DNA of 64,000 bases, taken from positions 33,663 through 97,662 of the forward strand of contig ONYL01000002.1 in the NCBI GenBank assembly GCA_900322035.1, in the 5' to 3' direction. The stretch's first letter is position 1, and every line of letters begins with the position of its first letter. Under the pieces are notes generated by a model. It had not been told where the DNA came from and made no database searches. It saw nothing but the letters and a program-made list of their open reading frames with translations. Position numbers and translations under genes: made by a program. Shown in pieces: positions 33,120 through 41,097 of the stretch. The stretch is from an uncultured Prevotella sp. GTDB lineage: Bacteria; Bacteroidota; Bacteroidia; Bacteroidales; Bacteroidaceae.

Positions 33120-33458
33120 ATGATGCAAGAAACCCGCCAAAACAGAATAGCGCGCCTGCTCCAAAAGGAGCTGGCCGAAATATTTCAGCGTCAGACCCGC
33201 GCCATGCATGGCGTGCTCGTCAGTGTGACAAAGGTGAAAATCAGTCCCGACCTCAGCATCTGCACCGCCTACCTCAGCATCTTCCCCTCGGAGAAGGCCG
33301 ACGAACTGCTGGAAAACATCCGCAAGAACGAGAAGAGCGTGCGCTACGAATTGGGGCAGCACGTAAGAAACCAGTTGCGCATCATTCCCGAACTGCGTTT
33401 CTTCATCGACGACTCGCTCGACTATATGGAACATATTGACCAGTTGCTGAAGAAGTGA
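33120..33458 (+). CDS. rbfA: Ribosome-binding factor A
   Basis: A 112-residue 30S maturation factor with the KH-like RbfA fold. It opens with QNRIARLLQKELAEIFQ, then GVLVSVTKVKISPDLSICTA (the conserved V..V..S.DL..A pattern) and ends in ELRFFIDDSLDYMEHIDQLL, all typical of RbfA. Two ATG codons in tandem at 33120 and 33123 give an uncertain start by one residue. The downstream permease gene starts with a GTG that overlaps the last bases of rbfA (GTGA), so the two are coupled. Confidence 0.95.
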   Translation: MMQETRQNRIARLLQKELAEIFQRQTRAMHGVLVSVTKVKISPDLSICTAYLSIFPSEKADELLENIRKNEKSVRYELGQHVRNQLRIIPELRFFIDDSLDYMEHIDQLLKK

Positions 33459-34687
33459 GCTTTCCTTTCTATATCGCCCGCCGCTATCTCTTCTCCAAAA
33501 AGAGCACGAACGCCATCAATGTGATTTCGGCCATTTCGGTGATCGGAGTGGCTGTGGCCACCATGGCCATGGTCATCGTGCTGAGCGTGTTCAATGGCTT
33601 TCAGGATCTCGTTGCCTCATTCTTCACCAACATCGACCCTCAGCTCAAGGTGGTGCCGGTGATGGGCAAGACGGCACCAGCCGACGATCCCATTCTCACT
33701 AAAATCAAGGCCAATGCCCATGTGGCCGTGGCCACGGAGTGCGTAGAGGACCAGGCTTTGGCCATCTATCACGGTCGCCAGTCGATGGTGACGGTGATGG
33801 GAGTTGAAGACAACTTCAGGCAGCTCACCGACTTCGACCAGGTGCTGCGGGGCGACGGCGATTTCATGCTCCACGCGGCCAACCTCCAATACGGCATCTT
33901 GGGCGTGAGACTGGCACAAAATCTCGACATGGGCTACGATTGGGACGGTTTCCTCAGTCTCTATGCCCCCATGCGCGAAGGTCAGTACGACCCCATGGTG
34001 TCGCCCGGCTTCGTCGTCGACTCCGTGATGTCGCCCGGCGTATTGTTCAATGTGATGCAGGGACGCTACGACAAGGGCTATATCATCGTCTCCATAGAGA
34101 TGGCCCGGAATCTCTTCGGCCAGCAGGGACGCCTGTCGTCACTGGAACTAAGGCTCAAGCCGGGATGCAACGTCGGTAGCGCAAAGAAGCAACTCGCCCA
34201 ATTGGCACAGGGCCGCTACAAGGTGCTCGACCGCTATGAGCAGCAGGCCGACACTTTCAAGATCATGAACATCGAGAAACTCATGGCCTATCTCTTCCTC
34301 ACGTTCATTCTCGTGGTGGCCTGCTTCAACATCATCAGCTCACTTCTCATGCTCATTATCGACAAAAAGAACGACGTGGCGACACTGCGCAATATGGGTG
34401 CCACCAACCACCAGATCACACAGATCTTTCTTTTCGAAGGTCGCCTCATCAGTTTGATGGGTGCCTTGCTTGGCATCGGCATCGGCCTTTTGCTCTGCGG
34501 GCTGCAGCAACAGTTCGGGCTTGTCTCGCTGGGCGGAAGTGCAGGCACTTACATTGTCGATGCCTATCCCGTGAGTGTGCATTATATAGACGTGCTGTTC
34601 ATCTTCCTCACGGTCATTGCCGTAGGCTGGTTATCGTCGTGGTACCCCGTGAGGTACATGAGCAAGCGCCTGTTGTCCGCAGCGTAG
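33455..34687 (+). CDS. LolC/LolE-like FtsX-family permease
   Basis: A 410-residue inner-membrane protein. N-terminal FYIARRYLFSKKSTNAINVIS and the first helix AVATMAMVIVLSVFNGF are typical of LolC/E. A periplasmic domain (about residues 50-265) precedes three helices containing the FtsX core KKNDVATLRNMGATNHQI. It probably works in lipoprotein release from the inner membrane; the matching LolD ATPase is not adjacent, although LolD-like ATPases occur elsewhere in the window. The start is GTG, overlapping the rbfA stop; next methionines are far inside the conserved region, so GTG is accepted. Confidence 0.87.
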   Translation: MSFPFYIARRYLFSKKSTNAINVISAISVIGVAVATMAMVIVLSVFNGFQDLVASFFTNIDPQLKVVPVMGKTAPADDPILTKIKANAHVAVATECVEDQALAIYHGRQSMVTVMGVEDNFRQLTDFDQVLRGDGDFMLHAANLQYGILGVRLAQNLDMGYDWDGFLSLYAPMREGQYDPMVSPGFVVDSVMSPGVLFNVMQGRYDKGYIIVSIEMARNLFGQQGRLSSLELRLKPGCNVGSAKKQLAQLAQGRYKVLDRYEQQADTFKIMNIEKLMAYLFLTFILVVACFNIISSLLMLIIDKKNDVATLRNMGATNHQITQIFLFEGRLISLMGALLGIGIGLLLCGLQQQFGLVSLGGSAGTYIVDAYPVSVHYIDVLFIFLTVIAVGWLSSWYPVRYMSKRLLSAA

Positions 34688-34716
34688 TGGTTAGTGACCG
34701 CTTCCACAACGCAAAC

Positions 34717-34760
34717 AGAGTTAGGAGTGAGGATGTTTCTGTCTCCTCGCTCCTAACTCT
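34717..34760 (+). terminator. Hairpin between convergent permease and patatin genes
   Basis: A 17-bp stem with one irregular pair (34717-34733 with 34744-34760). T-rich but interrupted tail (TATCTACTCTTC) on the plus strand. Likely terminator for the rbfA operon and possibly for both strands. Confidence 0.7.
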
Positions 34761-34792
34761 TATCTACTCTTCAATCTAACTAATGTACCCTT

Positions 34793-36868
34793 TCAGAAGA
34801 AGTAACCGATGTTGAAGAACAAGCTCACCTCCTTCTGCCGCGTGTTGTAATTAACCGAAGCTCCTATGGGGCCAAGTACGGTGCGGTAGTACCAACCGGC
34901 ACGCATACCGTAGATGGGTTTGGAGCGGAACAGATGTTTCAACCGGTCGTGGTCGAACAAGATACCCGCAGCACCTACTATATAGTTGTTTGTTGTCATG
35001 TGCCAAGTCCCCTGCAGTTGGGCCGCCATCAGTTTGTCTTGCGCTATCTCCACATTGTGCATTCCAGCCATGGGCAATTGCTCAGGGCTGTAATGTCCGA
35101 ACCATGAGCCTCCAATACTGTTCAATCTCACATAGGGAGTCTCACTGCCGAAAAGCATACGGCCATAAACGAGCGGTTGCAGGGAGAAATGACTGGCTAC
35201 GGGAATGTTTACCAGCCATTGCCCACTCAGTTCGCTGAATCCCCGGTGGTGGTTGTATTCGGCAAAATTATCGGTAAAATAGCTGTATTCCACACGGAAG
35301 TTGGAGCCCCGGGTAGGAAAGATGCCATCGTCTTCAGAGCTATAATGCAACAAGGCGTGGTAGCTGAAGAAGTGGTTATCATTAAGGTTTATACCATATT
35401 CGCTGTAGGCCTTCCGCGACGACAGAAGATTGATGAACCGATAATAGTCCCAACAGGCAAACATATCGAAAGTGACGTTGTGTATACTGGCCCCCAACAA
35501 CCCCAGTCTCACCCGATGATGATTATTGGTGATGTTGTAAGCGTTATGACCCCGTTCATAGATATCGATGTCGTTGTGGCGGAAGGTGTAGTCCGCGCCC
35601 AACTTAATGGTATTCTTCTGGGTCCATACGGCCTCAGCGCTAAACATGATCCGCTTGCCGAGCCTCAGCGTAGCCTGCAGGTCAATGGGCTTTTTGGCGG
35701 ATTTGTATACGCCATTGAGCTGCAGGGCCACCATTTCCTCATTGTCGAACCGTATTCCCAAGTTGCCCTGAATCAAGTCGTGTCGGGGCCGCTCTTTGTC
35801 ATTATTGACTCTGTAATCGACAGGCTGCCGCGCTTCGTCGGATGCCGAAAGATAATGAGGCCGGTAGTCGTCGCTCAATCCTAACTTGTGCTTCAGTGCC
35901 ATGAGCTCGTCCCAGTGTTTCATGGTCTCTTCCTCACCACGACGTATGAGCGTATCGACAGCCGCATGGGTGAAACTGGCCGCATTGTAGCCCGCCGTAT
36001 TGACGCGAATGGCTATATCGGTGATGCTGAGATTGGCATCGTATTTGTTTTTACAGTTCACGTCGATGATCTGTCCGAGCACTCCCGATCCCGAAGTGAG
36101 GTCGTCGGCAGTCTTTGGAGGTCCCTGCACGGTAGCTCCTATGATATATCCGGCACCCATCTCGCGGGCAATGTCGGCCGGATAATTGTTGCGCAGTCCG
36201 CCGTCGACAAGCACCATGTCGCCCTTGCGTATGGGCGTAAAGGCCAACGGAATGCTCATGCTCGACCGCATGGCCTCCGCCAACACGCCGCTGTGGAAGT
36301 CGTATTCGCTATTGTCTACAATGTTCGTCGCCACACACGAGAAGGGAATAGGCAGACGATTGAAGTCGATGGAGTCGTTGTAGCCCACGGTAAGGTGGTC
36401 GAAGAGCGTTCGCAGATTCTTTCCCATGATAAGTCCGCCGGCTTCAGACAGCTTTCTTTTTCCGGCAGTGAGCGTCTTGGAGAGAAAGTAGGTGTCCTGT
36501 TTGCGCCGTCCAAAGAGGTCTTCCGAATAGTAGTCGGTCTTGTCTGAGAGCAGAAAGCTCCAATTCTGATGCCGTACAAGCGAGTCGAGTTGCGTGGCAT
36601 TCCATCCCACGCTGTAGAGTCCTCCGACCAGACTCCCCATGGAAGTGCCGGTGACAATGTCGATAGGGATGCCCGCTTTCTCAATCACTTTCAACACTCC
36701 AATGTGCGCCATGCCTTTTGCTCCGCCACCAGAGAGCACAACCGCCACCCGGGGCCTGTCACCGTTGGCGTTTATGGGACGCAGGCTGTCGCTTTTCAAG
36801 GGCAGGGCCAGGCTTCCAGACAAGGGGACAGACAACGACAAAGCCAATGTCAATAGGAATTTCATCAT
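34793..36868 (-). CDS. Patatin-like phospholipase with C-terminal outer-membrane barrel
   Basis: A 691-residue exported protein. A signal peptide (residues 1-22, LSLSVPLSGSLALP) precedes a patatin domain (about 40-250): oxyanion GGGAKG (48-53), nucleophile elbow GTSMGS with Ser76, and the dyad Asp in LVDGGLRNNYP. The rest (about 330-691) alternates polar and aromatic strands and ends in NIGYFF, an outer-membrane barrel signature; the region between resembles a POTRA-like spacer. This is the layout of PlpD-type (type Vd) autotransporters. The frame is open to 37006, but the ATG at 36868 starts the signal peptide and lies downstream of a TATGTTTG box. Divergent from ychF. Confidence 0.88.
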   Translation of the reverse strand: MMKFLLTLALSLSVPLSGSLALPLKSDSLRPINANGDRPRVAVVLSGGGAKGMAHIGVLKVIEKAGIPIDIVTGTSMGSLVGGLYSVGWNATQLDSLVRHQNWSFLLSDKTDYYSEDLFGRRKQDTYFLSKTLTAGKRKLSEAGGLIMGKNLRTLFDHLTVGYNDSIDFNRLPIPFSCVATNIVDNSEYDFHSGVLAEAMRSSMSIPLAFTPIRKGDMVLVDGGLRNNYPADIAREMGAGYIIGATVQGPPKTADDLTSGSGVLGQIIDVNCKNKYDANLSITDIAIRVNTAGYNAASFTHAAVDTLIRRGEEETMKHWDELMALKHKLGLSDDYRPHYLSASDEARQPVDYRVNNDKERPRHDLIQGNLGIRFDNEEMVALQLNGVYKSAKKPIDLQATLRLGKRIMFSAEAVWTQKNTIKLGADYTFRHNDIDIYERGHNAYNITNNHHRVRLGLLGASIHNVTFDMFACWDYYRFINLLSSRKAYSEYGINLNDNHFFSYHALLHYSSEDDGIFPTRGSNFRVEYSYFTDNFAEYNHHRGFSELSGQWLVNIPVASHFSLQPLVYGRMLFGSETPYVRLNSIGGSWFGHYSPEQLPMAGMHNVEIAQDKLMAAQLQGTWHMTTNNYIVGAAGILFDHDRLKHLFRSKPIYGMRAGWYYRTVLGPIGASVNYNTRQKEVSLFFNIGYFF

Positions 36869-36892
36869 TTGCAGATTGTTTTTTCGTTTCTG

Positions 36893-36900
36893 CAAACATA
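36893..36900 (-). promoter_or_regulatory. -7 box of the patatin-barrel gene
   Basis: Minus strand TATGTTTG at 36893-36900, 25 bp upstream of the chosen ATG and inside the longer upstream frame, supporting the start at 36868. Confidence 0.55.
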
Positions 36901-36973
36901 CGTAAAAAAAGTGAGAAATTGTTGCTTTATCAATGTTTTTCAAACCTAAAGGAGTTATCTCGCATCTTTTTTG

Positions 36974-36981
36974 TAACTTTG
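36974..36981 (+). promoter_or_regulatory. -7 box of ychF
   Basis: TAACTTTG at 36974-36981, 31 bp before the ATG at 37013. No matching -33 TTTG. Confidence 0.6.
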
Positions 36982-37012
36982 CACCGAGTTTATAAACGAT
37001 AATCAATAAGAA

Positions 37013-38116
37013 ATGGCATTAAAATGTGGTATCGTGGGACTGCCCAACGTGGGTAAGTCCACATTGTTCAATTGTCTGTCGAGCGCCAAAGCTCAGGCAG
37101 CCAACTTCCCTTTCTGTACGATAGAGCCCAACTTGGGCGTCATCACCGTTCCCGACGAGCGACTGACCAAGCTTGCCGAAATTGTACATCCGGGAAGAAT
37201 TGTTCCCGCCACGTGTGAGATAGTAGATATCGCTGGCCTTGTGAAAGGTGCCAGCAAGGGCGAAGGCCTTGGCAATAAGTTTTTGGGCAACATCCGCGAG
37301 TGCGATGCCATCATCCACGTCATCCGTTGCTTCGACGACGACAATGTGGTGCGCGAGGGCGGTGCTCCTGTCGATCCTGTGGAAGACAAGGAGATTATCG
37401 ACACAGAGCTTCAACTGAAAGACCTGGAAACCATTGAGAGCCAGTTGTCCAAAGTGCAGAAGACCGCCGCGGCCGGCAACAAGGACGCTAAGGTACTGGA
37501 GACTGTGTTAGAGGCTTACAAAGATGCATTGGACAAAGGCCAGAACTGCCGCACGGTGACTTTCGACACCGAGGAAGAGGAGAAAGCCGCCCACGATCTG
37601 TTCCTGCTCACCACCAAACCCGTGCTCTACGTTTGCAACGTCGACGAAGCCAGCGCCAAGTCGGGCAACGACTACTCGAAGAAGATCGAGGAGATTGCCA
37701 CCAAGGAAGGAGCCGAGGCCATGGTCATCGCTGCCAAGACCGAGGAGGACATTGCATCGCTCGACACCTATGAGGACAAGAAAATGTTTCTCGACGAGTT
37801 AGGCATGGACGAGCCCGGTGTGAACCGTCTCATCAAGAAGGCCTATCATCTGCTCAACCTGCAGACGTTTATCACCGCCGGTGAGATGGAAGTGAAAGCC
37901 TGGACCTATCATAAGGGCTGGAAGGCCCCACAATGCGCAGGTGTCATTCACACCGACTTCGAGAAAGGCTTCATCCGTGCCGAGGTCATCAAGTATGAGG
38001 ACTATCTGCAATATAAGTCGGAAGCTGCCGTGCGCGAGGCCGGCAAGCTGAACATCGAAGGAAAGGACTATGTGGTGCAGGACGGCGACATCATGCACTT
38101 CAGGTTTAATGTCTAA
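37013..38116 (+). CDS. ychF: YchF/OLA1-type P-loop ATPase
   Basis: A 367-residue Obg-related translation-linked ATPase. P-loop GLPNVGKS at residues 9-16, switch region DIAGLVKGASKGEGLGNKFL, and the specificity loop reads NVDE in place of NKxD, the change associated with ATP over GTP in this family. A helical domain follows and the C-terminal TGS domain ends in VVQDGDIMHFRFNV. Length and both ends are normal. Monocistronic, with its own promoter. Confidence 0.97.
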   Translation: MALKCGIVGLPNVGKSTLFNCLSSAKAQAANFPFCTIEPNLGVITVPDERLTKLAEIVHPGRIVPATCEIVDIAGLVKGASKGEGLGNKFLGNIRECDAIIHVIRCFDDDNVVREGGAPVDPVEDKEIIDTELQLKDLETIESQLSKVQKTAAAGNKDAKVLETVLEAYKDALDKGQNCRTVTFDTEEEEKAAHDLFLLTTKPVLYVCNVDEASAKSGNDYSKKIEEIATKEGAEAMVIAAKTEEDIASLDTYEDKKMFLDELGMDEPGVNRLIKKAYHLLNLQTFITAGEMEVKAWTYHKGWKAPQCAGVIHTDFEKGFIRAEVIKYEDYLQYKSEAAVREAGKLNIEGKDYVVQDGDIMHFRFNV

Positions 38117-38133
38117 TAGGTAGGGTGGTGTTC

Positions 38134-38219
38134 CGCCCATCATCCCCATCCACCCCATAATCCCCCATCCCCCCCATCACCCCCATGGGTCTTATGGGGT
38201 TGATGGGGTGAATGGGGGG
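38134..38219. repeat. C-rich/G-rich inverted 9-bp repeat tract upstream of lgt
   Basis: About five CCCCAT-containing units of 9-10 bp (38134-38185) are followed directly by about four units of the complementary type ATGGGG (38186-38219). The two halves can fold back on each other; each G-rich strand could also form a G-quadruplex. It spans nearly the whole gap between ychF and lgt and no promoter box is visible outside it. Confidence 0.75.
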
Positions 38220-38250
38220 CCTCGGAAACCCCAATCAAAATATCATCATT

Positions 38251-39105
38251 ATGAATAATCTTCTCTCCTATATCATTTGGGATCCCGACACAGTGGCTTT
38301 CCACATCGGCTCCTATGGCATACACTGGTATGCCCTGTGGTGGATCATCGGGCTTGTGGGTGCCTACTTCATGGTGCGCTGGCTCTATAAGGATCAGAAG
38401 CTCAGAGACGAGGACTTCGATCCGCTTTTCATCTATTGCTTCTTCGGCATCATCATCGGCGCACGCCTGGGTCACTGTCTCTTCTATGAGCCCGACTATT
38501 TTCTCAGCAGCGGAAAGCATATCGTCGAGATGTTTCTGCCCATCCGCTTCATGGAAGGCGGGGGATGGAAGTTTATTGGCTACCAGGGACTCGCCAGTCA
38601 CGGCGGCACGTTGGGACTGATGATCGCCTTGTGGCTCTATTGGCGCAAAACCCACCTCAATCTGTGGCAAGTGCTGGACGACATTGCCATTGCCACCCCA
38701 ATCACGGCGTGCTGCATCCGCTTGGGAAACCTTTGGAACTCTGAAATCATCGGCAAGGTGACCGATGTGCCATGGGCTTTCATCTTTGAGCGCGTCGACC
38801 AGGCCCCCCGCCACCCGGGACAGCTCTACGAATCCATTGCCTACTTCCTGTTTTTCTTCGTAGGATGGTACTTCTATCGGCAAGGCAAAAAGAAGGCTGG
38901 AAGCGGTTTCTTCTTTGGCCTTTGCCTGACGCTCATCTTCACCTTCCGTTTCTTCATCGAGTTTACCAAGGACATCCAGGAGCCCTTCGAGGCCGGAATG
39001 CCGCTCGATATGGGACAGATTCTCAGCATCCCCTTCATCATCCTCGGACTGGCCTGCATCTTTGGAGGCAAGTGGATGGCAAAAGTGGGAGCCAAAAAAG
39101 ATTAG
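38251..39105 (+). CDS. lgt: Prolipoprotein diacylglyceryl transferase
   Basis: A 284-residue inner-membrane enzyme that moves diacylglycerol from phosphatidylglycerol to the lipobox cysteine of prolipoproteins. The order of landmarks fits Lgt: [11 protein letters not shown], the signature [26 protein letters not shown], and [12 protein letters not shown], then [15 protein letters not shown]. About seven helices. The frame starts at 38212 inside the G-rich tract, but the ATG at 38251 ([13 protein letters not shown]) is preferred as the family start. It lies 21 bp before a lipoprotein gene, so the enzyme and a likely substrate are co-transcribed. Confidence 0.95.
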   Translation: MNNLLSYIIWDPDTVAFHIGSYGIHWYALWWIIGLVGAYFMVRWLYKDQKLRDEDFDPLFIYCFFGIIIGARLGHCLFYEPDYFLSSGKHIVEMFLPIRFMEGGGWKFIGYQGLASHGGTLGLMIALWLYWRKTHLNLWQVLDDIAIATPITACCIRLGNLWNSEIIGKVTDVPWAFIFERVDQAPRHPGQLYESIAYFLFFFVGWYFYRQGKKKAGSGFFFGLCLTLIFTFRFFIEFTKDIQEPFEAGMPLDMGQILSIPFIILGLACIFGGKWMAKVGAKKD

Positions 39106-39126
39106 AAATAAGGATAACAACGATCA

Positions 39127-40260
39127 ATGAAACGATACCAAATGCTCTTGCTGTTGGCACCGCTCTGCCTTAGCTCCTGTTTCAAGGACGAGGCACCCAA
39201 CGCGGAGGCCGACATTGAGCGTGTCGCGGTGAACGTCAGCGACCCGCTCAACACGTTCTTCCAACTCTCCGACACGGTTCAAGCTGTGCCCTACAGCGAT
39301 TCCACCATCACCTTCCGCGTGCGCAGCCATGCCGACATCACGGCCCTGGCTCCCACGCTGCAGCTCACAGAAGGCGCTACCGTGGAGCCCGCCAGCGGCA
39401 CGGTGCACGACTTCAGCAAGGGACCTGTAGTCTACACCACCACTTCGGAGGACGGAAACTGGCACCGTACCTACAAAATGCAATTTGTGCCCACTGTAGT
39501 GACGGTAAAGGACTCGCTGGCCTTCACCTTCGACGATTACAGTCTGGAGACAACACAAGGGAAGTACTATGTCTTCCACGCCGACGCTCTCGATGCCGAC
39601 TGGGCCACAGGCAATCCAGGATTCAACCTCTCGATGGGAACGGCCAAGCCCGAAGAATACCCCACCTACCCGAATCCGAACGGCCACACGGGAGCCTGCG
39701 CGGCACTGACAACGCGCTCCACGGGTGCTTTCGGCGTGATGGTCAACAAGCGCATCGCGGCAGGCAATCTCTTCTTGGGTACTTTCGACCTGCAGCAGGC
39801 ACTCACCAACACACTCCATGCCACTCGTTTCGGTGTGCCCTTCTCCATGAAGCCCGTCACGCTAAAGGGATGGTACAACTATCAACCGGGCGAGACTTAC
39901 CAGGACGCCTTCGGGAAAACCCTTGAGGGAAAGAGCGATCACGGGGCCATCTATGCGGTGCTCTACCGCAACCACGACGACGCAGGCAACGAGGTTGTAC
40001 TCTTCGGCGACAACGTGAAGACCTCACAGCAGGTGGTGGCCATTGCCGACTTGGGCGACATCGGCCAGACCAATGGCTGGCAACCGTTTGAGGCGCTGTT
40101 TCTCTACCGTCAGAATATCGATGAGGAAACGCTTCGCAACATGGGTTACAGCCTGGCCATCGTTTTCTCGTCGAGCAACGAGGGCGACAAGTTTGAAGGG
40201 GCCGTGGGCTCTACGCTTCTCATCGACGACGTGAGCATCATCAGTCAAAAACAGGAGTAA
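39127..40260 (+). CDS. Surface lipoprotein with a PCMD-like domain
   Basis: A 377-residue lipoprotein: signal MKRYQMLLLLAPLCLSSC with lipobox Cys18 followed by FKDEAP. An N-terminal Ig-like/DUF-type strand-rich segment (about 25-120) precedes a domain (about 130-375) beginning DSLAFTFDDYSLE and including NLFLGTFDL, VTLKGWYNYQPGE, AIYAVLYRN and GSTLLIDDVSI, which matches the putative carbohydrate metabolism domain (PCMD) of Bacteroidota surface proteins. The jelly-roll-like pattern suggests carbohydrate binding; no catalytic residues can be assigned. It follows lgt by 21 bp and precedes an outer-membrane barrel gene by 6 bp, so likely one operon. Confidence 0.75.
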   Translation: MKRYQMLLLLAPLCLSSCFKDEAPNAEADIERVAVNVSDPLNTFFQLSDTVQAVPYSDSTITFRVRSHADITALAPTLQLTEGATVEPASGTVHDFSKGPVVYTTTSEDGNWHRTYKMQFVPTVVTVKDSLAFTFDDYSLETTQGKYYVFHADALDADWATGNPGFNLSMGTAKPEEYPTYPNPNGHTGACAALTTRSTGAFGVMVNKRIAAGNLFLGTFDLQQALTNTLHATRFGVPFSMKPVTLKGWYNYQPGETYQDAFGKTLEGKSDHGAIYAVLYRNHDDAGNEVVLFGDNVKTSQQVVAIADLGDIGQTNGWQPFEALFLYRQNIDEETLRNMGYSLAIVFSSSNEGDKFEGAVGSTLLIDDVSIISQKQE

Positions 40261-40266
40261 CGCATT

Positions 40267-41022
40267 ATGAAGACTTCGATTCTCATCCTATTATTGTCAG
40301 CCACGACAACTCTGACGGCCCAGGCACAGAGCCACTGGTACAGCGACTTGCACCTCACGGCCAAAGTGGGCTTCAACCTCGGCGGTACTGCACCCATTGG
40401 ATTGCCGGCCTCCATCCGAAAACTCAACAGCTACACGCTGCAGTCGAATCCCGTCATTGGGATTGAGGCCGAGAAAACGCTCAGCGAACAGTGGGGCATC
40501 ATGACCGGACTCTACTATGAGAACAAAGGCATGAAGGAAGATGCCAACGTAAAGAACTACCACATGGCCATCGTGCGCGGCGGACAGGAATTGGAGGGCA
40601 TGTACACCGGCAACGTCTCCACGGAGGTCAACGAGTGGATGTTCACCGTTCCGGTGATGGCCACTTACCATATAGGCAGCCGCTGGCGGATCCATGCCGG
40701 CCCCTATGTTTCCTTGCTCACACAGAAGAGCTTCGAGGGCCGCGCCCACAATGGTTATCTGCGTGTGGGCACTCCCACAGGAGCCAAGGTGAACATCGGT
40801 GACGACGTGAGCACATCGGGCACCTACGATTTCTCCAGCAATATGCGCCGCTTCCAATGGGGAGTGTCGGCCGGTGCCGACTGGAGGGCCTTCAAGCGCT
40901 GGGGATTCTTCGCCGAGCTCAAGTGGGGACTCAGCGGTATCCACAAGAGCGATTTCCACACCATTGAGCAGACGCTCTACCCGATCTTCGGATCGACGGG
41001 AATTATCTATAAGCTAAGATAA
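40267..41022 (+). CDS. Outer-membrane beta-barrel protein (PorT/OMP_b-brl-like)
   Basis: A 251-residue exported protein. Signal peptide 1-20 (ending AQAQ) and then alternating amphipathic strands: LHLTAKVGFNLGGTAP, GIEAEKTLSEQWGIMTGLYYE, WMFTVPVMATYHIG, WRIHAGPYVSLLTQ, FFAELKWGLSG and the C-terminal FGSTGIIYKLR. The eight-strand small barrel family is frequent in Bacteroidota; function is unknown. It sits between two secreted surface proteins and may anchor or assemble them; that is inference from position only. Confidence 0.8.
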   Translation: MKTSILILLLSATTTLTAQAQSHWYSDLHLTAKVGFNLGGTAPIGLPASIRKLNSYTLQSNPVIGIEAEKTLSEQWGIMTGLYYENKGMKEDANVKNYHMAIVRGGQELEGMYTGNVSTEVNEWMFTVPVMATYHIGSRWRIHAGPYVSLLTQKSFEGRAHNGYLRVGTPTGAKVNIGDDVSTSGTYDFSSNMRRFQWGVSAGADWRAFKRWGFFAELKWGLSGIHKSDFHTIEQTLYPIFGSTGIIYKLR

Positions 41023-41097
41023 CAACTCAACAAAGGCCATAGGGCACATAAGCCCTGCCGGCCAATATTATAAAAGTTCAACAATAACTTGACACAT

